From assembly GCA_018873225.1 (NCBI GenBank), contig JAEILZ010000001.1, positions 5,208,001-5,272,000 of the forward strand: 64,000 nucleotides of DNA, written 5' to 3'. A model generated the notes under the pieces. The model searched no databases. It was not told the DNA's origin and saw nothing but the letters and a program-made list of their open reading frames with translations. Source of the stretch: [Phialemoniopsis] sp. UDSM-2020 (Eukaryota > Ascomycota > Sordariomycetes > Thyridiales > Thyridiaceae). Below, in pieces: positions 23,052 through 34,318 of the stretch (within the stretch, counting starts at the first letter, position 1; every line of letters begins with the position of its first letter). The position numbers and the translations under genes are program-made.

Positions 23052-23823
23052 ATGGCCGAGAAGATCGTCATTGGCGGGAACGGCTCCGCGCATCCCTACT
23101 TCCCGCAGACAGCTGCCATGGCCGACTTCGTTGCCAATGAGACGCACAGCGCCGTGCTCGTTTTCCTGTTTATGGTTGGCGTCGTGACAGTCTTTGCCGG
23201 AACGCACGTTGTGATCGAACGAGTTCGCCCGCGCATTCCCCTGGCCGATTACTTGGTCGCCATGTGGTTCGTCCTGTGTGGCTTTATCCACCTCTTCTTT
23301 GAGGGTATGTTCCGGCTTTCCGAGTGTCTCCTCGACCAGTGACTAACTCAGCACAACAGGCTACTTCTCTGTCAACTCTCTCAACAATCTCGGAAGCAAG
23401 CAGGACGTCTTCGGCCAGCTCTGGAAGGAGTACTCGCTCTCCGACTCGCGTTACCTGACCAAGGATCCCTTCCTGGTACCCATGGAGACCGTCACCGCAT
23501 TCCTCTGGGGGCCCATGTCCTTCGCTTGCGCCTATTGCATTGTCAAGGAGAAGCCGCTGCGCTGGTCCCTGCAGATCATCATCAGCGTTGGCCAGATGTA
23601 CGGCTGCATCCTGTACTTTGGCACGTGCATCCTCGCCGAGCTGGTGGCCGAGATCTCGTACTGCCGACCCGAGAGGCTCTACTACTGGTTCTACTACGTC
23701 CATTTCAATGCCTGGTGGCTCGCCATCCCCGGTTACCTGATCTGGCAAAGCGCGAACGCGTCGACCACCGCGATCGCCAAGGTCAAGGCGATGGAGAAGG
23801 CTGGCAGCAGGAAGAGTCAGTGA
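23052..23823 (+). CDS. emopamil-binding-protein (EBP/EXPERA) family, sterol-isomerase-like
   Basis: Two exons (23052-23304, 23360-23823) give 238 residues with four to five membrane spans. Residues known to matter in animal EBP (3-beta-hydroxysteroid delta8-delta7 isomerase) are present: the H-x3-E pair in IHLFFEGYF, the glutamate of METVTAFLWGP, and the N-x2-W of FNAWWL. QLWKEYSLSDSRYL and VGQMYG also match the family. It would act in the endoplasmic reticulum, moving a double bond or protonating an alkene in a lipid-like substrate. Filamentous fungi use the unrelated Erg2 for ergosterol, so a pathway-specific job is more likely than a sterol housekeeping role. That job is inferred from the neighbouring oxygenases. 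Confidence 0.88.
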
Positions 23824-24148
23824 GAGCTTCGATCGAGATTGACCGTAGCAACGCTTCAATTGTTGAGAATACGGAAGAGCAACATGGCGCGGATCGGGCT
23901 GTAATCCTAGAATGTATCCTCGTGAGGAATGAACTGGTAACTTCAACAAGTTTCTGTAAGATTGAGATGTATGATAGAAGATCGCAAAAGTAACAAAGTA
24001 GAGTGGGCGTGACAAAAGCCGAAAAAAAATCGAATCGGCAGCCTCAATTGCTCGAATATAAATGGACGCGATTCACGTGGATAATTTGCAATGATAAATG
24101 ACTATCACAAAATTAAGAAAGTTACTCTGGCATTGTACGGAGCGAACC
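23824..24148. other. intergenic region between convergent genes
   Basis: 3' flanks only; AT-rich. A run of A with flanking GCCG and CGGC near 24018-24038 could form a weak stem. Nothing else seen. Confidence 0.5.
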
Positions 24149-27100
24149 TCACTGGGAGACTCTGATCTCGCTTTGTAGTCGTTCAATCAACTCTTGCGCT
24201 GCGCCAACCTCCAGTTCAACGCGAGCCCTGAACTGGGGATCTCTTTCGCTCTCCTCCGCTACGTTCTCGTCGCGGATAATATTCAAGGTCCCTCGAACAA
24301 CGTTGAGATAGGCATCGACCGACGCGTCAATGCCCTGCTGCAGCTCCGTCATCAGGGCACGGTGTTTCTCTGCGAAGCTGGACATCAGTGTCTCAAACAG
24401 GGACTCGTCGCTGAGAGCCTGTTTCATGATAGCTATACGCCGTGCGTGCGATCCGCCCCCTGAGTAATACCACGTCAGAATTGGTTGAAGTAGATAAGTT
24501 GGTCGGATGATGCTTACCACTCTCGGCCCTGCAGGCATCATACGTTGGCTTGAGGCCTTGGCAGATGAGTGATGTTCTGATGCCTGTGAGCGCGTCGGTA
24601 CGGAGGAGCCTATCACAAAGTCAACCAAACTAAATCTTCCAAAACAGCACGCGCGCGAACTTACTGAAGACCGGCCGCAAAGGTAATGTGAACCTTCTCC
24701 AAGCTGTATACAAGCTGGTTCTGCTCGGTGGTGAGAGCCTGGACCAAGGGGGTGAGTGCCAAGTTGACATTTCCGGACTCCCGATCTACCATGCTGATCA
24801 GTTCAAGCCCGGCCATGTGTTCGTTCAACAAGAAACTGTATGATAAGTACCTAGGAGATCAAGGGCTGCTTCGGGAACATTTTCCACAAACTTGCGGATT
24901 TCTTCCAGCTTTCTAGCCGTCTTGCGAACGTGAGACCGCCACGGCCCCATCAGATCTCGAGCCACGCCTTCAATTACCTCCTGGTTCCAGTTGAAATGCC
25001 CTCTTTTGATGTAGTAATCGCCGTAGTTGCGGCAAAGAGCGGCATAGGAATCTATCATGTCAGATCTGAACTGCGACGACCATTGTTATGGGCCTGGCGG
25101 GGATCTTACTGTAGTTCCACTGGGGAAGATGATGCGGTTAGCATATCAAGTCTAAGGTAAGGTAATAGGTACTTACGTCGTTCCAATCTTTCGAAGCTTC
25201 AAGTGCGTATTCGCTCCATTCTGCGACATGTCGTTCTACACGCTGCTCGCTTAGTGGACAGGACCATCCGAGGCCCGAGTAAAAGGGTTGCATCGCACTT
25301 ACGGCTGTAGATGTTGTCACGAAAATCCTGTGTTGCCGCTCTTCCCACACTCCGTACCGGAGACCGTCTCGCAGATAGATCCTGGTAAATTAATCAACGA
25401 TGGCCGATATCATCCTCGCGGGACAGGCTTACACTTCTCAATGTAGCCTCCAGCTCCTCCAACACGGCCCTCACTTTTCCTTTGTGCTCTGCATCTGCAG
25501 TGCCATCTCCAGATTGGACCCATAGTTGCACTTGCGCAAGCAACGCAGGGATCTGGTCGTTTATGTAGACCGTCGCCGCGCGTCGCTGGCTATTGGCCAC
25601 GATGGCGATGCAGTTTCTGCGTACCTCAATAATCCCGCTCAGAGTCAGAGCAGACTGAGCTTCGTCCCAGGGACGCAAGCGGTACTTCTGGTACAGCTTA
25701 TTGCTGACGCAGAAGACGTTGATAGTTTCGGCAGGGACGCGGTCGATGAACTTTTGTTGTAGCTCGTTGATAACTATCCCGTTGCGAGTCTCGATCTGAT
25801 ACTCTAGAAGGCTAATTGTAGGTGTCAGACTTTCCACATCTGTTTGTGTATCCATTAAAGGGTATACGTACCTCAATTCACTCTTCTTCTGGCGTTTTCT
25901 ATTTTATCGGACGGAACTCTTAGTGGTGGTCACAATGGGGTCAAGATGGATAAGTGCGCTTGTTCTTACTCCGCAGTTCGCAGTTCGCGATAGAGATTTC
26001 GCTCCCTGTCACGATCTTCTTCCGGAAGATCATCACGGCCTTCATAGACGGCGAGCTTGGTCTCAATGTCTTGCCGCGCGTCTTCCGCATCCTGGACGTC
26101 GTCAATTCGACGCTGAAGCTGCTGAGCCTGTTCTCCGCTCCACTCAACCTTGAACTCGTCGGCCTCGAGTATCTACAGTAGCCCCACCCCTATCAGAGGT
26201 TTTCCTTGGATGGAATTATGTCTGCTTCACTCACATCTGATCTTGTGCAGATGATACCGACATTAGACAGCTCAGCTTGCGCGGCAAGGTCGAACACATC
26301 ATCCACGCCCTCATTAGCTTCTGCGCGAATGATGTTACAGACAACGAAGATCTCGTGACACTCGAGAATAAAGCGCTCTGCGACGTTTTTCCGTGCTGAA
26401 TTCGAGTCACGAAGCCCTGAATTTAGGCACGTTAGCCAAGGATGATCTGGGTGGAACGGGTGATACATACCCGGCAAGTCAACGAGGATCAGGCCTCTAC
26501 TGAGGATCACCGCGTTCGATAACACTCTGTTAATTAACAATTTTAGTCATATGAATCGAGCCATCATAGAGTTAGTCTTAGGTTTTAAGTAAAGTCATAC
26601 TTCACTTTGCGAATGTACGGCCACGCAGCCGGATCCCTTGACTCGTTAGGCTCTGATGAAACCTCCACCAGGCACTTTGAGCACTCTTCCAAGGACATGC
26701 CATTTATATTTACGCGAACAGCACGAGATCTTCCTTCTGACGCCCAGGACCGGAGCGTCTCGAGGACAGTATCTTCGGGCCACTCCGTTAGGAACCGCTC
26801 GTCCTGAAGAAGGCCCCGGAACATGGCACGGAAAGTGTCGCGTGCCAGGTTCGCTTGTTTCTTGGCCTCCTCCCCGTCGCTACCGTCGCTGATGCTGTGA
26901 CCGTTGAGGTGGTAGTGCCGGTAAAAGTGCAGCATCTCAGTTATTTGATCGACGATCTCCTCGTGTGTGAAGAGCTCTATTTCCACAGAGAAGCTGTCGA
27001 CCTCATGGTAATGAAATTCTGTTACCACGCATGTACATGCTGCACCACCGCCACTCTACCGGGAGCTGTTAGCTTGCACAATATTTCTAAATCCGTATTT

Positions 27101-27947
27101 ACATACCGCGCGCGCGAGGCCTGGGAAGTCTAGAAGCGAATTGAGAAGGCGACTCTTTCCTAGAGACTAATCAGTGACAAAGGGTTCAACAAACATGCTT
27201 GCTCTATCAATTACCAGCGCCAGTGTCTCCCACAAACGCCACAATCCTCGATTCCGGGCCCCGGAATTGGGCAAGTTCGCTTGCCTCGCGATGCAGTCGC
27301 CGCATGACCGAGTCTGGCTCTTCGTGGATCGCACTACTACCCAGCACACCTGCCAGTCTCCCCATCAAGACCTTGGCATCGGTGATTGCTTGTTGGAAAC
27401 TCCTGGTGAAGAACGCATCATCAGGAGGTTCCTCGTCTCTCACAACGTGTGGTGCTTGACGAACAGCAGAGCCTGATCGTCGTCGGCGATCGCGGTCTGG
27501 GTCTGGCTGCGGGGTGAGTGACGCGGCCCTAGCATGATCCAAGCCACGAGAAATAGCTTCTGTAGCATCGACTAGCTCGTTTAGGTTCGATAAGGGCTCA
27601 TCAAAGCTGTCGAGTCGCAGATCTTGCAGTGCTGCGTCGATGCTGCGACTGTTGGAGGGATGAGTGGCAGGTGGAGTCGCCGCATCGGAGCCGGACCTCG
27701 AAGGAGATGATGGAGGGGGTGATACAGATACGGAAGGGGTATTTAGGCGTCTTGATGTCGCAGTGCTACTGGTGTCTGACAAGGCATTGGATGATGCCCG
27801 TTCGATGGATGGCAGGGGTGCGTCGGCATCGTGGTCGGATGGACCAGCATGGAAGGTGTCACCTCCCGATCGAGAAATACGCTGTATGGCCTGTCAGATA
27901 GAATCGACGTCCCGTATCATAGTGACAAAACTCACCACCCTAGTCAT
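24149..27947 (-). CDS. large dynamin-like GTPase, SLIP-GC-like
   Basis: Sixteen exons join in phase to 968 residues: 27947-27936, 27881-27215, 27159-27107, 27055-26601, 26526-26471, 26416-26235, 26172-25970, 25898-25872, 25811-25433, 25381-25303, 25235-25177, 25119-25110, 25051-24851, 24785-24665, 24609-24518, 24459-24149. The N-terminus is Ser/Pro-rich. The G1 P-loop is GDTGAGKS near residues 221-229, split by an intron after the glycine. G3 is DLPG (412-415) and G4 is TRSD (472-475). A charged coiled-coil segment follows G4, then a helical C-terminal half. Fungal proteins of this type are often named nuclear GTPase SLIP-GC-like; their role is unclear. The 12-nt first exon is the least certain; the rest is strongly constrained by phase. 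Confidence 0.85.
25110..25119 (-). other. 10-nt microexon of the SLIP-GC-like gene
   Basis: Bounded by CCCCAG on the acceptor side and GTAAGATCC on the donor side. It encodes W-N-Y plus one base. Skipping it breaks the frame, while including it gives DWNDWNYNSYAALCRNYG, in keeping with the surrounding conserved helical region. Confidence 0.75.
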
Positions 27948-28692
27948 TGTATTGATCTCGAAGTCTTGAAGTGGCTATCAGTGCCTGGTCAAGATTACAA
28001 GATCTCTAGGATGGATGGATGGATGGAGCTGCATAACATGGCCTTGATATTTGATGAGCAGGTCAAAGAGCTGGGCTCCTCCTGAGCTGATTCGGACAGG
28101 CCTACGCTGCAGCCGTGGGGTGCCTTGATCAGGCGGAAGCTTCCCGCGCGCGAACGGGTCAGTGATGCACATGAGGGAAGCTAACGCCCAATCGATCACC
28201 AACGACACGATCTAATACTGCGGGGTATGCCACACTTTGTGATGAGCTGAACGCGAAGGTTGCATCGACTGGACCCGGCGGGTTGGTCCGGCCCGAACAG
28301 TCAGACGAAACAAACTCTAAACTGACACGGAGGAGGCTTAGTTCGTTACATCAACCTCCCCATTCATCAGATCTCAATCATCAGTATCAGTGAGCTTCAT
28401 ATGGCTGAAACATTGATTCAGTCAGGAAGAACCTCGAGTCTTTCCTACCCGCCCGGCATGGCCGGTCCGAAAATGCATGATCTTTAGTTACTGCGCCTCG
28501 GTGGAGTTGAAACCAACAGCACTGTTGTCCCCACTTTGAATACCACCTACTGCACGGTGACTCGCCTACGCGCCGGGGCGAATCCTCACAATGGAAATAG
28601 CAGGAATCGTTATCCGCACTACGAAAATGACCCTCTGGTCTTCCTAGAGCAGCCATGACCTCTGTTGTTAGGAATCGGGTTGTGCTGTGTGC
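27948..28692. other. intergenic region
   Basis: Promoter of the GTPase and 3' flank of the Dal5-like MFS gene. It has a GGAT microsatellite at 28009-28027. The 89-codon minus-strand frame at 28387-28656 has no family signature and is not called. Confidence 0.5.
28009..28027. repeat. GGAT microsatellite
   Basis: Four full GGAT units plus GGA, about 70 bp upstream of the GTPase start. Short and probably of no function. Confidence 0.7.
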
Positions 28693-30529
28693 TCAAGGGA
28701 CATATATCCTCAGCTCCTTTTCAGAGGAGTGCTTCCCGTGAGCAACCCGCCAATTGTGCACCCGATAAATGACTGTCTGCAAGATAGCAAAGGCCATGCC
28801 CACAGCGACCATGATGATTTGGATCCTCAGTCCATTCGAATAGCTGGAGTGCAGTTAGTTGAGAAAGTCTCGGAGTTTACGGGATCTTCTAGTGAATACT
28901 CACAATGGTACATCGTTCCCTCTATAGTATTGCGTGCCAACCATGAGTCCGGATATGGAGAGCATGACCCACATCCTGGCCAACATGTTAGTAAGTTCCA
29001 GCAGCAGGCAAATGGACAACATTACATACGCAATGCTGATACTCCGTTCTCCCGGCTCTCTGCAGTTCAGTTGCACCCACGAGTTGTTGACAGGGTGGTA
29101 TCCAACAGCGAAAGTATTGACGGCAGTCCAGAGGCCCCAGCGAGACCACTTGCCAACATACGGATGAACGCTGCGGGCGACGATGAGAGTTATGAGATAG
29201 CACAAATGTGCCGAGATCACCGAAAGACCTCGCTGGTTGGTGCGATCACTGATAAAGGCGAAGAAGAATACGACGCCCAGGGCAAGGAATGCCCCGACTG
29301 CTGCGAGAGCGTTGGCTTGGATGCGGTTGAAGCCAAGGTTCCTGCGTAAAATCAGTACGCACGCTCTGTAAACTCGCTTGAATTGCGCCATTGACTCACA
29401 TGATGATTGTCGGGGTGTAAGTGGTAAGAGGGCTCCACGTGGAAAAGACGCAGAAGCTGCTGAGAAAGTGTGGCCACCGGCGCCAGTGCAAGACAGTCTT
29501 CCACACCAGCTTTAGTGGGATGTGCATACCCTGTGCTCCCTGTCTCTTTTCAGAGTCGTCCAGCTCCAGACGCCTCTGTAGGATTTCTCGCTCTGGCCCT
29601 TTGAAGCGCACAAGGCCGCGGCTTAGCAAGGGGTCAGGCTGATCCGGCGACCCAGGCAGGAGAAATAAGAGCGCGACGCCGACGATTATCGTGACGGCAC
29701 CCTCGACTAGGTACAATTGTCAGCTTCAAGTGTCGCGGCTGGGGATCGCGCGATTTAACTTACTGAGAAATAGCCATTGCCAACCCTTGATCCCGCGCGC
29801 ACCATCGAGCTTGAGAATGCCGGATGCGAGTACAGGGCTGATTGCGTTACCACTGAACATGCCAAAGAAGAATATGGCTACTCTTTTGGACAATTCTCGT
29901 TTCGTGTACCACGTCGACAACGTGTAACATGCTCCGGGAATATAGCCAGCTTCGGCCAAGCCGAGCATCATTCGGGAGGCGAGAAATCCATTTCGGTCCT
30001 TGAGGAACACCTGCATGACAGCGACAAAGCCAAATGTTATGACTTGACCAGAAATATACCTTCGAGGACCAATCTAATAATGTGAAATTAGCGGGGGATG
30101 AGTGTCTCCGAATATGTAGGATCTAGTCCATCAAAGTGGCATCCGTACCCGTTGCAGCAACATGTTGGACGGGATCTCCAAGATGACAATACCGAGAAAC
30201 ATGAGCTGGTTTCCCAAGTTAATAGTATCCTGCGTGACATGAATATCGTTGGCAAAGCCTCCCGTCAGAGCACTGGCAAGGTTCATCCGGTCGAGCTGAA
30301 AGAACAGTAGTCCTAAGTATAGCAGCGGAAGGACAGAGAAATCAATTCTTTTTTTCGCGTGTGTCAGCCGAACAATCCTTCCCACAGAGACCCCAAGGAA
30401 CTGTGCTCACTTCCTTCGTGCCTGCAATTCATCGTGGGCAGACCATTCACGTTCTGATGCCGACGTCTCGTTATCGGGCGAGTCGATGTAGCTGTTAGAG
30501 TTTCCGTCTTGCGGCTTTGAGACGGTCAT
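28693..30529 (-). CDS. MFS transporter, Dal5/ACS-type (anion:cation symporter family)
   Basis: Seven exons (30529-30411, 30347-30149, 30073-29764, 29706-29400, 29341-29030, 28975-28904, 28843-28693) give 489 residues. Helix 1 is preceded by KIDFSVLPLLYLGLLFFQLDRMNLASA, the typical start of allantoate/vitamin-permease relatives. EIPSNMLLQRIGPRRYI is the loop 2-3 signature, and ASRMMLGLAEAGYIPGACY is the helix 4 block. An acidic central loop with LLSRGLVRFKGPEREILQRRLELDD is usual for the group. Members import organic anions such as allantoate, nicotinate or pantothenate at the plasma membrane. It is divergent from the flavin monooxygenase, with 453 bp between the start codons, so uptake and oxidation of one compound is plausible but unproven. 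Confidence 0.88.
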
Positions 30530-30982
30530 TTTGCCTATCATACAGTATTGACGAACAGAACACAGAGCCCACAGAACATCCGACAGAAAAGGGGAACTAC
30601 ATAAGGGAAAATCCTATCATTGTATCATCTCACATGATGAACGACATCTCTTGGCCTTTGCACCTTTGCACCAAGGGCATGGATCCTGTCCAATCAGTTC
30701 TCCACTATTTTCTCTTGAAGAGTGCTTGGCGCGGATTTCGAGCAGCGCTTTTGATGATTGCGCCATATTGCACCATCACCAACCCTGAAAATACGGGACG
30801 CCGTCGTTTTCAAATGGATGAAAGATGGAATGGCATTGGCCAGTCGAGTGGTGCCATGCTCTCGGCATTCGACCGGATCAACGGGCCTTACTAGTGAATG
30901 CTCTCCTCGACGATGATATAATAATCTAGACCGCGTCGAACGCATTGTGATCCTTCTTTGCACAGTGCACAATCAGTTCAAA
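30530..30982. promoter_or_regulatory. divergent promoter of the Dal5-like carrier and flavin monooxygenase
   Basis: No gene supported. The plus-strand frame at 30517-30894 runs through promoter sequence without any motif. Confidence 0.5.
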
Positions 30983-32564
30983 ATGGTTGCAGCAAAGAGA
31001 GTCGCAGTCATTGGCGCGGGGCCAGCAGGGGCCATCGCCATTGATGCGCTGGCCCGTGAACAAGCCTTTGATGTGATCAGGGTGTTTGAGCGACGAGAAG
31101 CTGCAGGCGGATGCTGGTAAGTTAAGACCAGCTTCTGCACTTTCCGGTGGTTCATGGCAAGCTCACCGTCGGTACATAGGATCGGCGATGAAAAGTCACC
31201 ACCAACCCTTCAGAAGTCCGAGATCACGGCCTTTGGCCTAAGAACCGCAGATCCGCCGGCTTCGGTACCGGCGAGTATTCCCACCCAGACCTCAAAGACA
31301 CAAGCCCCGCGATATGCCGAGTCTTCTATCTATCCGTACCTGGAGACAAATATCGATTACCTGCCTATGGAATTCTCCCAGGAGCCTTTTCCAACAGAAC
31401 AGAGCGAGTGGTCAATTGCGACGCATGGGCCCGACACCCCGTTTCGGCACTGGACTCTGGTCCGCAAGTATGTCCAGGACCTTGTGAACAGGAATGGCTA
31501 CCAGGATCTTGTTTCGTACAGCACGACTGTCGAGCGGGCGGAGAAGATCGGCAATGAGTGGAAGCTCACGCTGCGCAAAGGAGGCGAGCGTACCGATTAC
31601 TGGTGGGTGGAGTGGTTCGACGCTGTTGTCGTGGCGAGCGGGCACTATGCGGTTCCATACATCCCTACCATCGATGGTCTGGCTGAGCTTGCGGAGAGCA
31701 AACCTGGAAGTGTTATTCACAGTAAGCAGTTTCGGGGCAGAGATTTGTATGCTGGCAAGGTATGTCGACATTGTGACTTTGCCCTGTATCGTCCGTAACT
31801 TGCTTACAACCTGACAGAAAATCGTTGTCGTGGGGGCATCTGTTTCAGCAGCTGATATCGCCTACGACCTGACCACGACCGCGCAGAGCCCCGTGTACGC
31901 CGTCATGGTAGGACACCAGTTCAACGGCTACTTTGGTGGCGAGGCGTTCGACCACCCACGCATCGCCAAGAAATCCTCGATCACTAAGATCGAGCCGACA
32001 ACGCGCACTGTACACTTCGCCGACGGAACCTCGGTCGCTGGAGTCGACGCTCTCATCTTTGGCACTGGCTATTCGTGGACACTGCCCTTCCTTCCCTCCG
32101 TCGAAGTCCGGAACAACCGCGTCCCCAAGCTCTATCAACACGTCGTCTACCAGCCAGATCCTAGCTTGGTCTTCGTTGGTGCTGTGGGTGCGGGCCTGAC
32201 GTTCAAGATCTTTGAGTGGCAAGCCGTCCTAGCCGCACGTGTACTGGCTGGTCGGGCCTCCCTGCCGCCTGTCGAAGAGCAGGTCAAGTGGGAAGAGGAC
32301 CGCATCAAGGCGAGAGGCGATGGAGCAAAGTTCACACTGGTTTTCCCTGACTTCAAGGATTATTTTGAAACGATACGGAAGCTGGCCGGACCAGCGGTGG
32401 GTGGCAAAGGGAGAGAGCTGCCAGCATTTGACAATGCTTGGTTCGAGCGTTTCCTTGCTGGACATGAAAGACGGAAGAAGATGTGGAGAAGAATCAATGC
32501 AGAGGCACAACAGCAGAGTGGAACTTCTACAGCCATCACTGGGTCTGTGAAGGCTAGACTATAA
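30983..32564 (+). CDS. flavin-containing monooxygenase (FMO-like, two dinucleotide folds)
   Basis: Three exons (30983-31116, 31180-31759, 31818-32564) give 486 residues. The FAD-binding GAGPAG lies at residues 10-15, with the ERREAAGGCW end of that fold. The NADPH-binding motif is VVVGASVSAAD at about residue 240, where the usual second glycines are replaced (GxSxSAxD). The linker ASGHYAVPYIP matches the FxGxxxHxxxY/P element of FMOs, and LIFGTGYSWTLPFLP is the late FAD element. Such enzymes oxygenate amines, sulfides or ketones. The family is clear, the substrate is not. It is divergent from a Dal5-type carrier and only 41 bp from the convergent kinase-like gene. Confidence 0.88.
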
Positions 32565-32605
32565 CAATTTATTCGGGTCTCAACTATAGATGTAAATAAA
32601 GGCTC

Positions 32606-33555
32606 CTAAGGAGCTATCCATCTCGTCAAAGCAATGTAATCGACCAGCTCGTCATCATAGGATCGTGGAAACATCTGGTCAGCATATTCTCTCCAATCTC
32701 CGTCCGCCGTGGAGGACTTCTGTAAGAACTTGACGTGATCCCAGTACTCCGGGTACCACCCTGCATCTTCCCAGTCCAATAACCCGACAATCTTACCATC
32801 GCGCACTATAATGTTTCTCGGCGCAACGTCACCGTGTGTGAACACAATCCGATGATCAGTGCGGGACCACCTTTTTGCAAACGCTCGGCGAATTGGCGAC
32901 GGTATCTGTGGCATCAGGGCATCTATGAGATACTTGTTGAACGCAGCTTCGTCCTGACATGCTGGGGCATTGTAGGTAAAGTAAAGCCGACTGTCTCGGA
33001 TCTCGTTCCCCGCACATGCCCCTATGTAGCCTTCCGGTGCCGGGACCGCACGCATGGTTGTGAAGATACCTCGTAATTGCTCAACTACGGATCTCTTCTG
33101 TTCTTCCGAATACTCCGGCCATGCTTCTGTGAGGACCTCGCCTTTCACATAATCCATGACAATATGGTTTTTGCCGTCCGAAGTTGTCTCAACATGATGA
33201 ACATGTGGCACTGGTAGACCGGCCTGTTCAGCGACTCGCAAAGCGTCAGCTTCCCGGAGACAGATGCGCTTTCCAGACTTCTTTGCGATGTTGCCTGGAT
33301 GAAGTGTGACCCTTCGTCCGTAAAGCTTGTGCAAGACAGTCACACCTTGGTAGGTGTCCAGGTTTAGTCTACGGATATCACACAACGGCTGATATAAGGA
33401 GACTGTTGCCCTTACGCACCTTCTGCGAGGGGTTCATCCTCTGGTTCGTCTTCGTCAGATGATCTAGCCCGTCCCAGCTCTTTCCTCTTCCGCCTGAGCT
33501 TTTCCTTGAAACTGATGGGGCTAGGTGAATGTCTAGATGTCGCTTCGTCTGCCAT
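32606..33555 (-). CDS. APH-type phosphotransferase domain protein
   Basis: Two exons (33555-33416, 33368-32606) give 300 residues. The catalytic loop is HGDVAPRNIIV and the metal-binding aspartate is in LLDWEDAGWYPEYWD, both standard for aminoglycoside-phosphotransferase/choline-kinase folds. The N-terminal 46 residues are charged and low in complexity, followed by a short glycine-poor beta lobe. These fungal proteins form a large family without known substrates. The 47-nt intron was set by phase; GTAAGG with acceptor CCGTAG gives AEGALNLDTYQG across the junction. A longer in-frame start at 33726 is possible. Convergent with the FMO-like gene. Confidence 0.85.
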
Positions 33556-34318
33556 TTCAAAGATTAGGATAGTGCGGGAGATGTTCCCAGTTTGGACCTG
33601 CTCAAGAAGCGAATGTGATGGTTGATGAGGGCAAGTCATCAGTGGGACAGCCATACCCCACCTGCAGTCCTTGCATGTACGCGTTAAAGATCTCAGTCCT
33701 AGCTTTGAAAGCGTCCCGATTCCCATCGTACAGCTTTCGAGCTTACCAACTTGTCATTCCTGTGAACAAGATGTTTCTCGCCGATCGCATTATCATTACT
33801 GGAGCCCAATGCACTCAACTCAAAAAGGACAACTAAGCTGCAAGTGGCGCATGATGTGGTACTTCACCTCCTCGATCCGACCTCGAATCGTAAGAGAGCT
33901 AGTCTCAACGACAGCCCCTCAGTGTGTGGGCATGCGCCTCGGCCGAAGAAGCTACGGTGAGCAACATTTGCCAGTGCGTGCAACTTACGTCCGCGTCCGC
34001 TGATTACGACCGAATGCCGACATAAAATACATCGTCACACATCAAATTCTTCCATTTGAAGGCCTAGGCTTCGGGATTATACATCCCGGCCGAGAGAGTG
34101 TTGATGGCAGACGTTGCGAACCCACTTGTGCTTAAACCCGGCTCCACCTCTGAGAATCCGAGACTGACAACTGTTCGGCGACACTCGGATTTACAATGCG
34201 TAGCTTGATTTATATAATGCTACTTCTTTCCAGGTAATCATAGTTCACTGCTCAAACATCACGACAAATCTTTTCTTCCATTTCCCTTCTTTTACTCATT
34301 TGAGAACGAGATCATATC
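33556..34318. promoter_or_regulatory. divergent promoter region of APH-like and MCT-like genes
   Basis: A TATATAA at 34211-34217 stands about 105 bp before the MCT-like start codon. No gene seen. Confidence 0.5.

Noticed and set aside
28387..28656. 89-codon minus-strand frame with several Cys and Trp
   Set aside because: No signal peptide or known pattern, and it stands alone between two well-defined genes. Not enough to call.
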